A DNA stretch of 64,000 nt from Verrucomicrobiota bacterium (lineage in GTDB: Bacteria; Verrucomicrobiota; Verrucomicrobiia; Opitutales; Opitutaceae): the NCBI GenBank assembly GCA_016721945.1, contig JADKHC010000003.1, positions 1 to 64,000 of the forward strand, read 5' to 3'. Each line of letters opens with the position of its first letter. Positions within the stretch are counted from its first letter, which is position 1. The position numbers were made by a program, and so were the translations under genes. Positions 1-8,325 of the stretch are shown one piece after another. The notes beneath the pieces are model-generated. The model worked only from the letters and a program-made list of their open reading frames with translations, was not told the origin of the DNA and made no database searches.

Positions 1-2
1 GG

Positions 3-1016
3 CCGAGCGGCATCGTGATCGTGCCGAAACTCACCAAACCGACAAACGCCCACGCCCCTTCAGAGAAGGACCTCGCGGGATACCTGATGGTTTATTTCAA
101 GGACCAGACGCACTCGGCGTATTTTGCCATCAGCCGAGACGGCTATCACTTCACCGATGTCAACGGTGGCGATCCGGTCTTCGACGGTTCAACGCTGGCC
201 GAGCAGAAAGGCGTGCGCGATCCACACATCACCCGCGGACCCGACGGAGCGTTTTATCTCGCGATGACTGACCTTCATATCTTCGGAAAGCGCGCGGGAT
301 TTAGGGATACCGAGTGGGAGCGGCCTCAGGAAAAATACGGCTGGGGCAACAACCGGGCTCTCGTTCTGATGAAATCGTGGGATCTCATTCATTGGACGCA
401 CTCTATTTTCCGCGTGGACCAGGCCTTCCCCGAACTAGGTGACATCGACTGTTCCTGGGCACCCGAGGCCACCTACGATCCTGTTAAGGGCAAGATGATG
501 GTCTATTTCACGATCCGCTACGGGAACAAGAACGCCAATATCTACTACGCCTACGCCGACGAGTCCTTCACCAAACTTGAGACGACCCCGAAGATGTTCC
601 CCGACATCGGCGGCATCGACGGTGATCTCACGCCCGTGGGCGACCGCTGGCATTTCTTCTACGTTGCCGACGCAAAGATCCGTCACGCCACGTCTACCCA
701 AATCTTAGACGGCTACACCTCGCTTCCGCAAAGGATCGACCCCGAAACCGCACCAACCGAAGCACCTAATGTCTTCAAACGGCTCGGTACCTCCACGTAC
801 GTTCTTATGTACGACGTCTATGGCGCGCGTCCGAACAACATGGGTTTCAGCGAAACAGAGGACTTCGCTACCTGGCGTCATCTCGGCCGGTTCAACGAAG
901 GCGTGATGAAGGGAACCAACTTCCAGCAACCAAAGCACGGTGCAGTGACGCATCTCACCTTGGATGAACTTCGCGCGGTCGCTACACACTGGAAGGTAGA
1001 CATCAAACTGGACTGA
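3..1016 (+). CDS. Glycoside hydrolase family 43-like protein, 5' end outside window
   Basis: The reading frame is open to the first bases of the window, so the gene starts upstream; a GTG at 15 is only an internal codon. The visible 338 residues look like a five-bladed beta-propeller of the GH43/GH32/GH62 type. They include DPHITRGPDGAFYLAMTD near residue 70, where the Asp would match the conserved propeller acid, SWAPEATYD, and DGDLTPVGDRWHFFY. Such enzymes remove arabinofuranose or xylose from hemicellulose, but the substrate cannot be read from the sequence. It is the first visible member of a run of exported carbohydrate enzymes on the same strand; the next gene begins 37 bases after its stop. 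A signal peptide, if present, lies outside the window. Family assignment is fairly safe; specificity is unknown. Confidence 0.75.
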   Translation, partial: PSGIVIVPKLTKPTNAHAPSEKDLAGYLMVYFKDQTHSAYFAISRDGYHFTDVNGGDPVFDGSTLAEQKGVRDPHITRGPDGAFYLAMTDLHIFGKRAGFRDTEWERPQEKYGWGNNRALVLMKSWDLIHWTHSIFRVDQAFPELGDIDCSWAPEATYDPVKGKMMVYFTIRYGNKNANIYYAYADESFTKLETTPKMFPDIGGIDGDLTPVGDRWHFFYVADAKIRHATSTQILDGYTSLPQRIDPETAPTEAPNVFKRLGTSTYVLMYDVYGARPNNMGFSETEDFATWRHLGRFNEGVMKGTNFQQPKHGAVTHLTLDELRAVATHWKVDIKLD

Positions 1017-1053
1017 TGCATCGCTGCCGCCGCCAAACCAAACCTTGTCCCAC

Positions 1054-1968
1054 ATGAAACCTCGCCTCTTCACAGTCCTCCTCGCATGCCTGTCGTCCGG
1101 GATCGCCGCTCCGGTTGAAAAACCAAAGGTCGACGCGACCGGCGCTTATGTGGCCCCACCGCCAGCTCACCCGGTGTCGATCCTTCCCGCGTTGCCCGCG
1201 CCGGAGGATAAATCGTTCTACGCCGAGCGCGAGGTGCCGCACGGCCGCGTCGAAATTGTCCGCTATAAGACAACCGCTGGTCCGGAAAAACAACTGCACG
1301 TGTATCTGCCTCCCGGATACGCGAGCGACGCCGACCGTCGCTATCCGGTGCTTTACCTGAATCACGGCGGCGGCGAAAACGACACCCATTGGACGGCCAG
1401 CGGTTTCACCCACCTGATCCTCGACAACCTCATCGCCGCCGGAAAGGCGCGCCCGATGATCGTTGTGATGCCGAACACCAGCGGCCTTGTCTCCGGCACG
1501 CCGCCTAAACTCGGCGAGGACGATGCCTGCACGCGCGAATACCTTCTGGATATTCTACCGTTCGTCGACGGTCATTACCGCACTCGCCCGAACCGCGAGA
1601 GCCGCGCCATTGCCGGTCTCTCCATGGGCGGCTTTGTGGTTCTCAATACCGGCCTCACGCACCTGGAGACCTTCGGCGAACTGTATGTATTCAGTTCCGG
1701 ATACTGGCCGCGCGAGCTTGAAGCGTTCAAGGCCAACATCGAGCCGTTGCTCAGCCAGCCCGCGATCAACGAGCGCTTCCAAAATCCGATCTACTTCGGC
1801 GTCGGCGAGACCGACATCGCGTACCACAACAGCATGCGGACGCTGGCAGTGTTCGCCGACCACGGCGTGCGCAACTTCGCTGTGCTTAGTTCCCACGGCC
1901 ACGAATGGCTCAACTGGCGCCGTTACCTCTGGCAAACCGCTCAGATCATGTTCCCCGAGAACCGCTGA
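1054..1968 (+). CDS. Secreted CE1/esterase D-type carbohydrate esterase
   Basis: This is an exported alpha/beta-hydrolase of the putative esterase (Esterase D, CE1-like) family, whose members remove acetyl or feruloyl groups from plant polysaccharides. The ATG at 1054 is preferred to an in-frame TTG nine bases upstream because it gives a clean signal peptide (MKPRLFTVLLACLSSGIAA). After a proline-rich linker the hydrolase domain shows LHVYLPPGYASD, a YLNHGGGEN oxyanion-loop region, the nucleophile elbow GLSMGGF near residue 190, an acid in GVGETD, and a late HGHEW that would carry the catalytic His. Length (about 305 aa) fits single-domain members. It lies 32 bases before another esterase-like gene in the same run. 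Deacetylation of a hemicellulose is a reasonable inference, but the acyl group is unknown. Confidence 0.78.
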   Translation: MKPRLFTVLLACLSSGIAAPVEKPKVDATGAYVAPPPAHPVSILPALPAPEDKSFYAEREVPHGRVEIVRYKTTAGPEKQLHVYLPPGYASDADRRYPVLYLNHGGGENDTHWTASGFTHLILDNLIAAGKARPMIVVMPNTSGLVSGTPPKLGEDDACTREYLLDILPFVDGHYRTRPNRESRAIAGLSMGGFVVLNTGLTHLETFGELYVFSSGYWPRELEAFKANIEPLLSQPAINERFQNPIYFGVGETDIAYHNSMRTLAVFADHGVRNFAVLSSHGHEWLNWRRYLWQTAQIMFPENR

Positions 1969-2000
1969 GCACACTCTCTTTTCAATCTTCTATTTCTTCC

Positions 2001-2798
2001 ATGAAACTTAACTCGATTCGCCTCACCGCCTTGCTCTTTGCCACAGTGCTCCTCGGCGCGCTTACGGCCCATGCCGTCGATAAACTCACCTTCGTCGTCG
2101 TTCATGGCGCCACCGCCGGCGGTTGGGAGTGGAAAAAGGCTGGCGGGTTCCTCACCGCCGACGGCCACACCGTCTACCGTGCCACACTGACCGGGCTCGG
2201 CGAGCGGATGCATCTCAACAGCCCGGATATCGATCTTCAGACCCATATTAATGACGTGGTGAACTTGATTCTCTTTGAAGATCTCCACGACGTCGTGCTC
2301 ACGGGCCACAGCTACGGCGGCATGGTCATCACGGGTGTGATGGATCGCGTGCCCGACCGCATCAAGCATGTCGTCTTCCTCGACGCCGCGGTGCCGGATG
2401 ATGGCATGGCGGTCAGGGATATGTTTGGCGGTCAGAGTCCCCAGGGGCCCAACTTCGCCGATGGCTTCATGCTGGTTCCCTGGGTCAAACCCGGTGACAA
2501 ACCACCGCATAGCGTCAAGCATTCGATCAAAACATTTAACCAACCCGTATCCTACAAAAACCCCGCCGCCTTGGCGTTGCCGGTGACCTACGTCGCCTTC
2601 GTCCCGAAGTACGAATCCGGCGAAGAGCGCGCCAAAACCGACAAGAGCTGGCAGCGCGCCGTCGCCCGTGGCTGGACCATCCGTACCTTTCCCGGACACC
2701 ACGTCGCCCATCAGGAAGACCCGCGCGGCGTCGCGACCTTGATTGAACAGTCCGTGAACGACGTGAACAAGCCGATCGCCACCTCGGCTGCAAAATAA
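2001..2798 (+). CDS. Secreted alpha/beta-fold hydrolase (EstC/salicylate esterase-like)
   Basis: The ATG at 2001 gives a signal peptide ending in LTAHA; the open frame extends further upstream, but that part overlaps the preceding gene and has no export signal. The mature protein begins with FVVVHGATAGGWEWKK, has YRATLTGLGERMHL, the nucleophile elbow GHSYGGM (Ser about residue 103), and a C-terminal PGHHVAHQEDP segment with the expected catalytic His. These match the EstC / methyl-salicylate-esterase / hydroxynitrile-lyase branch of alpha/beta hydrolases, which is broad in substrate. Being exported within a glycoside hydrolase run suggests action on an ester in plant material, but this is only inference from neighbours. 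Confidence 0.72.
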   Translation: MKLNSIRLTALLFATVLLGALTAHAVDKLTFVVVHGATAGGWEWKKAGGFLTADGHTVYRATLTGLGERMHLNSPDIDLQTHINDVVNLILFEDLHDVVLTGHSYGGMVITGVMDRVPDRIKHVVFLDAAVPDDGMAVRDMFGGQSPQGPNFADGFMLVPWVKPGDKPPHSVKHSIKTFNQPVSYKNPAALALPVTYVAFVPKYESGEERAKTDKSWQRAVARGWTIRTFPGHHVAHQEDPRGVATLIEQSVNDVNKPIATSAAK

Positions 2799-2828
2799 CA
2801 GTACCTCGTCACTGTACTTTTTGTCCCT

Positions 2829-5471
2829 GTGAAATCCCGCGTCATCTTTCTCGCGCTCGGCTTGGTGCTCGGAGCTGCACACGCCACATCAACGCCTGCC
2901 GTCGATGTGGAAACGGCTAACCCGCCAAATCGCGACGCGATTTCGCTCGAGATCGGCGGCGGGCGGCTCGTGATCCGGCCGCTGCTGGACAACGCCGTCC
3001 GCGTCCGCTTCACCCGCGACGACGCGCCGGAAACGCCCAGCCTGATTCTCACGGAGCGCGTTTCAATACCCACGTTCCAGGTACAAAAATCGGACAAGGT
3101 CATTTTGCTCGAATTGCCAAAGTTGCGCGCGAGCGTCGAACTCGCGACTGGCTCCATCACGTTCAGCGATCCCGCTGGGCGCGTGCTGTTGCGCGAGTCG
3201 CCGGGCACGCGTCGCGTCGCAGCGAGCACGGTCCAGGGCGAACCAACGTGGTCTGTTGCGCAAAGCTTCGATTCGCCCGTAGAAGAGAGGTTGTTCGGCA
3301 CCGGTCAGTTTCAAGACGGTTTTCTGAATGTTCGTGACCTGCCGCGCCGCCTGACGCAGGTGAACACCCAAATCGCCATTCCGTTCGTTGTTTCTAGTCG
3401 CGGGTTCGGTCTGCTGTGGCACAACTACGGGCTCACCGAATTCAACCCGGCGGATGAACGCATCGCACTCACGGCCAGCGACTCCACAGGCGCCGCGACC
3501 GCGGTCGATGTGACGACCACCGAAGGCACGCGTCGGGAGTTGCGGCATGAACGCGTGTTCAACGGCAAATTCACCACCGCCGTTGCCGGACGTCAGGCGT
3601 TTTTTCTCGATCTTGGCCAGAAGATGGCGCGTCGCTGGTACGTCGAGATCGATGGCAAGCCGGTTGTCGATTTTGCTAACCTCTGGCTGCCGCCAACGAC
3701 CAGCTGGTTCACGGAACTTGCCGCTGGCGAACACGCCGTGCGCGTCGCAGGCGTGAAGGATGATCAACCCGTGCTGACCTTTCGCCCCGCCCGCGCGATC
3801 ACCGAGTTTCGTTCCCCGGTGGCCGACGCGCTCGACTACGTGTTCATCGCGGGCCAGGGCGACCAAATAACCGCCGCCTACCGCCAACTCACCGGCCCCG
3901 TGCCGATGATGCCACGCTGGGCGCTCGGCTACATCCATTGCCGCGAGCGTTTCAAAAACCAGTCCGAGCTACTCGAAAATGCGGCTGAGTTTCGCACGCG
4001 CGGCCTGCCGATGGATGTCATTGTGCAGGACTGGCAATACTGGGGCCGCCACGGCTGGAACTCCATGCGTTTTGACGAGGCCGACTATCCCGATCCGGCG
4101 TCGATGATGCGGACGTTGCACGAACAACACACGCGGCTGATGCTTTCTGTTTGGTCGAAGATCGACCCGGCCTCCGAACTGGGCCGCGAATTCGTTTCCC
4201 GCAACTATTTCATACCGGGAACGCAGTGGGTGGATTTCTTCAACCCTGCGGCCTCGGCATTTTACTGGGAAAACTTCCGCACGCGCCTGCTACCGCTCGG
4301 CATCGATGCGTGGTGGCTCGACGCCACGGAACCCGAGAATGATGACCTCGTCGGCCGTCGCATCCACGCCGGGGCAGGGGAGCGGATGCGCAATATTTAT
4401 CCGCTGTTCGTCAGTCGCACCGTGTTTGAGGGTTTGCGAAAAGATGCGCCCGACCGTCGGGCAATGATCCTGACCCGCAGTGCGTTTCCCGGTCAGCAGC
4501 GGTATGCGTCGGCCACGTGGTCTGGCGACATCGGTAATAGTTGGGAAACATTACGCCGTCAGGTCACTGCGGGGCTCGACTATGTGGTCACCGGTCTTCC
4601 TTGGTGGACGACGGACACGGGCGGTTTTTTTCGTCCCGGGGCAAAACAGTATTCAGATCCGGAATACCGCGAGCGTTTTCTGCGCTGGTTGCAGTATTCC
4701 ACCTTCAATCCGCTGCAACGTGTTCACGGATACCAAACCGACACGGAGTTCTGGCGCTACGGCGAAATTTTCGAAACGGAGAGCCGCCGCTGGCTAACAC
4801 TTCGCTATCGGCTAATGCCCTATCTCTACAGCGAAGCCGCACGCGTGAGCTTTGCCGGCTCGACGCTGATGCGCCCGCTGGTGCTCGATTTCCCAGGCGA
4901 TGCTCAGGCGCTCGACCAATCCCACGAGTTCATGTTTGGCCCTGCGCTGCTGGTTTCGCCCGTGCTGGCGCCCGGCGCAATATCGTGGCCGGTTTATTTG
5001 CCTAAAAACTCTGGTGGCTGGTTCGACTTCTGGACTGGAGAAAAGTTGGACGGCGGGCGCACGGTTTCGGTCGACTCACCTTTGGAGCGTATTCCGCTCC
5101 ACGTACGCGCCGGGTCGATTCTGCCGCTCGGACCGACATTGCAGTTCACCGATGAAAAGCCGGCCGATCCCATCGAACTGCGCATCTATGCCGGTGCTGA
5201 CGCTGACTACGCGCTCTACGAGGATAACGGCGTCGACTACGCCTACGAGAAGGGCGAGCGTTCCACGATTCCACTGCATTGGGACGAGGCAAAGCAGACC
5301 CTAACCATTGGCGAGCGCGTCGGGGCATTTCCCGGAATGCTCGACCAACGCACGTTTCATGTGACTTGGGTTCGCTCAGGGCACGGGGTAAGTGATGGTG
5401 CTGAGCGGAAGCCCGATCTCGTCGTTTCGTACATCGGAGAGGCTCTAAACGTAGCCTGCCCGCGGCTCTGA
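2829..5471 (+). CDS. GH31 glycosidase, probable alpha-xylosidase
   Basis: A secreted GH31 enzyme of 880 residues, starting at GTG with signal peptide MKSRVIFLALGLVLGAAHA. Order of parts: N-terminal beta-sandwich (about 35-215), an inserted beta-rich segment (about 235-325) that looks like a degenerate PA14 domain, the (beta/alpha)8 barrel from PMMPRWALGYIHCRERF, and C-terminal sandwiches. The catalytic nucleophile is the Asp of WWLDATEPE (about residue 497) and the acid/base is the Asp of WSGDIGNSWE (about 566). The VQDWQYWG barrel motif and insert position resemble Cellvibrio alpha-xylosidase Xyl31A, which trims xylose from xyloglucan oligosaccharides. Specificity is inferred by that resemblance and by the GH3/GH27/GH2 neighbours; alpha-glucosidase activity cannot be excluded. 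Confidence 0.85.
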   Translation: MKSRVIFLALGLVLGAAHATSTPAVDVETANPPNRDAISLEIGGGRLVIRPLLDNAVRVRFTRDDAPETPSLILTERVSIPTFQVQKSDKVILLELPKLRASVELATGSITFSDPAGRVLLRESPGTRRVAASTVQGEPTWSVAQSFDSPVEERLFGTGQFQDGFLNVRDLPRRLTQVNTQIAIPFVVSSRGFGLLWHNYGLTEFNPADERIALTASDSTGAATAVDVTTTEGTRRELRHERVFNGKFTTAVAGRQAFFLDLGQKMARRWYVEIDGKPVVDFANLWLPPTTSWFTELAAGEHAVRVAGVKDDQPVLTFRPARAITEFRSPVADALDYVFIAGQGDQITAAYRQLTGPVPMMPRWALGYIHCRERFKNQSELLENAAEFRTRGLPMDVIVQDWQYWGRHGWNSMRFDEADYPDPASMMRTLHEQHTRLMLSVWSKIDPASELGREFVSRNYFIPGTQWVDFFNPAASAFYWENFRTRLLPLGIDAWWLDATEPENDDLVGRRIHAGAGERMRNIYPLFVSRTVFEGLRKDAPDRRAMILTRSAFPGQQRYASATWSGDIGNSWETLRRQVTAGLDYVVTGLPWWTTDTGGFFRPGAKQYSDPEYRERFLRWLQYSTFNPLQRVHGYQTDTEFWRYGEIFETESRRWLTLRYRLMPYLYSEAARVSFAGSTLMRPLVLDFPGDAQALDQSHEFMFGPALLVSPVLAPGAISWPVYLPKNSGGWFDFWTGEKLDGGRTVSVDSPLERIPLHVRAGSILPLGPTLQFTDEKPADPIELRIYAGADADYALYEDNGVDYAYEKGERSTIPLHWDEAKQTLTIGERVGAFPGMLDQRTFHVTWVRSGHGVSDGAERKPDLVVSYIGEALNVACPRL

Positions 5472-5534
5472 GATCGATCTCCTATACCAACGATTTCGTT
5501 AGAACATAACTACTCTATAAATCCAATAATACAC

Positions 5535-8096
5535 ATGAATAATAAACCCATCGATTACTTCTATTTCCGCTTTTTGCTAAAGCTGTTTGCAGGAATATTG
5601 TTTTCTGCCACAGCGCTTTTTGCGGCGGATGAAAGCTGTGTGACCTGCGGCGGACAGGTTAGCCTCAGCGGCGATTTCACGCACCGCAAAGAAGCGCCAA
5701 CACTGCTCGTCGAGGATGCAGGTGCCCAGGCCGAAGCCTTTCGCGAAGACGTCAACGGCACAAACTTTAACCTAACCATCCGTAATCTACCGGCCGGAAC
5801 CTACGTCGTCGTGCTCCGCGCCGTGGAGACAGAAGCACACCAACCCGGCGAGCGGGTGTTCGATGTGACCATCGGTGAGTCGGCGCTGGCCAAGGGACTT
5901 GACCTGTTCACCGCAGCGGGCGGAGCACGGAAAATCGCCACGATCACCGGCACCGTTGAGAAAGCCGACGATACCTTGCGCGGACCGCTCACGCTGTGGT
6001 TTTCAGCCACCAAGGGTCGCGCGAAATTCAACGTGATCGAAGTTCTAAATAGTGCTGGCGAGATAGTCGTGTCCGTGCGTGCTTCGGATTTGGCCGATGC
6101 CTTTTCCGCCACGGCCAAGCTCGTACCGGAGATCGCAGAACCCGCGTTCTGGCGCGATTCGTCGAAGGCATTGAAAGTGCGTGCAGACGATTTGATTCGC
6201 CGGATGTCGCTCGCGGAAAAAGTCGCGCAGTTGAAAAACGCCGCGCCCGCGATTTCACGGCTGGGTTTGCCCGCGTACGATTATTGGAACGAAGCATTGC
6301 ATGGTGTCGCCAATAACGGGAACGCCACGGTCTTCCCGCAGGCTATCGGTGGAGCCGCCTCGTGGAATCCGGCGTTGTTTCGCGAAGAAGGACGGATCAT
6401 CGGTGTGGAAGGCCGCGCCAAGCACAACGACTACGCAACCAAGAACAATGGCGACTCCAAGTGGTGGGCCGGCCTGACTTTCTGGACACCCAACATCAAT
6501 ATATTCCGTGACCCACGCTGGGGACGCGGTCAGGAAACCTACGGAGAAGATCCTTATCTCACGAGTGAGATTGGCATCGAATTCGTCAAAGGCATTCAAG
6601 GCGACCACCCCGACTACATGTTGGCGATGGCATGCGCGAAGCACTACGCGGTCCATAGCGGTCCGGAACGGGACCGCCACCGTTTTGATGCGGTGATTTC
6701 GGACCGCGACTTGTACGAGACTTATCTGCCGCAGTTCGAGCGAGTGGTTCGGGAAGGGAAAGTCGCTGGCGTCATGAGCGCCTACAACGCGGTCAACGGC
6801 GTCCCGGTCACGGCGAGCTCTTTTCTGCTCAACGATCTGCTACGCAAACAATGGGGCTTCGACGGCTATGTGGTCTCGGATTGCGATGCGGTCCACGATA
6901 TCTACGGAGAGAAACAACATCATTACGTGAAGACCGCGGAAGAGGCCGCCGCTTTGGCGGTTAAGGCTGGTTGTAATCTCTGCTGCGGTGGCGACTACAA
7001 CGCGCTCGTTCGCGCTGTGCAACAGGGTTTGGTCACCGAACCAGAGGTCGACCACGCGCTATATCGCACGCTCTGGACGCGCTTCCGTCTCGGCCTTTTC
7101 GATCCGGCTGACAAGGTGCCGTTCAACAAGTATACGATTGCCGATAACGACACGCCAGAGAACGGCAAAGTGGCCTTGGATCTCGCGCGACAAGCGTTGG
7201 TGCTGCTGAAAAACAACGGCATTCTTCCACTCGACCGCGCCAAATATAAACGCATCGCAGTCATCGGTCCCAACGGTGATTCGAAATCGATGTTAGAGGG
7301 AAATTATCACGGCTCTTCTTCGAAGCCGGTTTCCATTTTGAACGGCATCCGCCAAGTAGCCGGGCCGGATATCGAAGTCACGTTCGCCCTCGGCAGCCCG
7401 ATCACGACCAAGCCGGGTTCCGCGCCTTGGAGCGGGCAGGATAACACCACAAAACGTCCTGTCGCCGAACTCAAAGCCGAAGCGCTCGCGCTAGCTGCGA
7501 ACGCAGACCTGATCGTCTATGTCGGCGGCATCACGGCCGCCCAGGAAGGCGAAAGCTTTGATCGCGAGTCGATCGAGTTGCCCCAGGAACAGCAGGATCT
7601 CGTGAAAGAACTGCACGCCACCGGCAAACCTGTCGTTATGGTTAATTGTAGTGGTTCGGCCATGGCGTTGCCGTGGGAGGACGAGAAACTACCGGCCATT
7701 TTGCAGGCTTGGTATCCTGGCCAGGAAGGCGGACGCGCCGTGGCCGAAGTGCTTTTTGGCGAGGTCAACCCTTCAGGCCATTTGCCAATCACCTTCTACC
7801 GAACCACAGCTGACCTCCCAAGCTTCACGGATTATTCGATGAAGAATCGCACCTATCGTTATTTTGAAAGCAAACCGCTCTACGCATTTGGCCACGGCTT
7901 GAGCTACACGACCTTTAGTTATGCGAAGGCGAAGCTCGTTTCAAAAAAGATCGCTGCCAATGGCACGCTGAAGGTGACCTTTACCATTAAAAACACAGGC
8001 AAGCGTGACGGCGACGATGTAGCTCAGGTCTACTATCGCCACGTGAATTCAAAGTACCGCAACCCAAGCTCTCGCTCTGCGGTTTCCGTCGTGTGA
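5535..8096 (+). CDS. GH3 beta-glucosidase/beta-xylosidase, frameshifted near the C-terminus
   Basis: An exported GH3 beta-glycosidase. After an N-terminal hydrophobic segment (about 10-30) comes an unusual malectin-like beta-domain (about 35-190; CVTCGGQVSLSGDF, then a sandwich), then the GH3 barrel with MSLAEKVAQLKNAAPAI, YDYWNEALHG, FPQAIGGAASWN, and the nucleophile Asp in VVSDCDAV (about 448). The second GH3 domain runs through LDLARQALVLLKNNGILPL and GQEGGRAVAEVLFGEVNPSGHLP. The C-terminal fibronectin-like domain begins normally, then the frame changes at VNSK (about 8052) and ends in a short foreign tail at 8096. The expected continuation is intact one frame over (8054-8272). One missing base in the AAA run at 8051-8053 explains it, so either a real mutation or a sequence error. 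It probably releases glucose from deprotected oligosaccharide ends. Confidence 0.85.
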   Translation: MNNKPIDYFYFRFLLKLFAGILFSATALFAADESCVTCGGQVSLSGDFTHRKEAPTLLVEDAGAQAEAFREDVNGTNFNLTIRNLPAGTYVVVLRAVETEAHQPGERVFDVTIGESALAKGLDLFTAAGGARKIATITGTVEKADDTLRGPLTLWFSATKGRAKFNVIEVLNSAGEIVVSVRASDLADAFSATAKLVPEIAEPAFWRDSSKALKVRADDLIRRMSLAEKVAQLKNAAPAISRLGLPAYDYWNEALHGVANNGNATVFPQAIGGAASWNPALFREEGRIIGVEGRAKHNDYATKNNGDSKWWAGLTFWTPNINIFRDPRWGRGQETYGEDPYLTSEIGIEFVKGIQGDHPDYMLAMACAKHYAVHSGPERDRHRFDAVISDRDLYETYLPQFERVVREGKVAGVMSAYNAVNGVPVTASSFLLNDLLRKQWGFDGYVVSDCDAVHDIYGEKQHHYVKTAEEAAALAVKAGCNLCCGGDYNALVRAVQQGLVTEPEVDHALYRTLWTRFRLGLFDPADKVPFNKYTIADNDTPENGKVALDLARQALVLLKNNGILPLDRAKYKRIAVIGPNGDSKSMLEGNYHGSSSKPVSILNGIRQVAGPDIEVTFALGSPITTKPGSAPWSGQDNTTKRPVAELKAEALALAANADLIVYVGGITAAQEGESFDRESIELPQEQQDLVKELHATGKPVVMVNCSGSAMALPWEDEKLPAILQAWYPGQEGGRAVAEVLFGEVNPSGHLPITFYRTTADLPSFTDYSMKNRTYRYFESKPLYAFGHGLSYTTFSYAKAKLVSKKIAANGTLKVTFTIKNTGKRDGDDVAQVYYRHVNSKYRNPSSRSAVSVV

Positions 8097-8272
8097 GTCT
8101 GAAGAGCGGCACGTCGACCGTGGTCACGGTCGAAGTCCCTGCCGAACGTCTGCGCTATTGGGATGAAACGACCAAGCAGTATGTCGTCGCACCGGGTGAC
8201 TACGAACTCCTCGTCGGTGCCGCTTCCGACGATACCCGGCTGAAACTGCCGTTCACGATTACCGGGCAATGA
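8054..8272 (+). pseudogene. Detached C-terminal Fn3-like end of the GH3 gene
   Basis: In a frame shifted relative to the upstream GH3 gene, these bases encode VPQPKLALCGFRRVSLKSG, then TVEVPAERLRYWDE, VVAPGDYELLVGAASDD and PFTITGQ before TGA at 8270-8272. This is the usual end of a GH3 fibronectin type III-like domain (K.P.P...L.GF.RV.L..G, then PG.Y...VG.SS). It starts exactly where homology leaves the upstream frame, so it is part of the same gene and not a separate one. Codons show no decay beyond the single shift. Confidence 0.8.
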
Positions 8273-8325
8273 TGGCGTCGCTCGACCGAAGTCCTAATCA
8301 CCTAAAATACGTATTTGTTAACGTT

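Noticed and set aside
1905..2000. Longer N-terminal extension of the second esterase gene
   Set aside because: It overlaps the previous gene and lacks an export signal; ATG 2001 gives a clean signal peptide.
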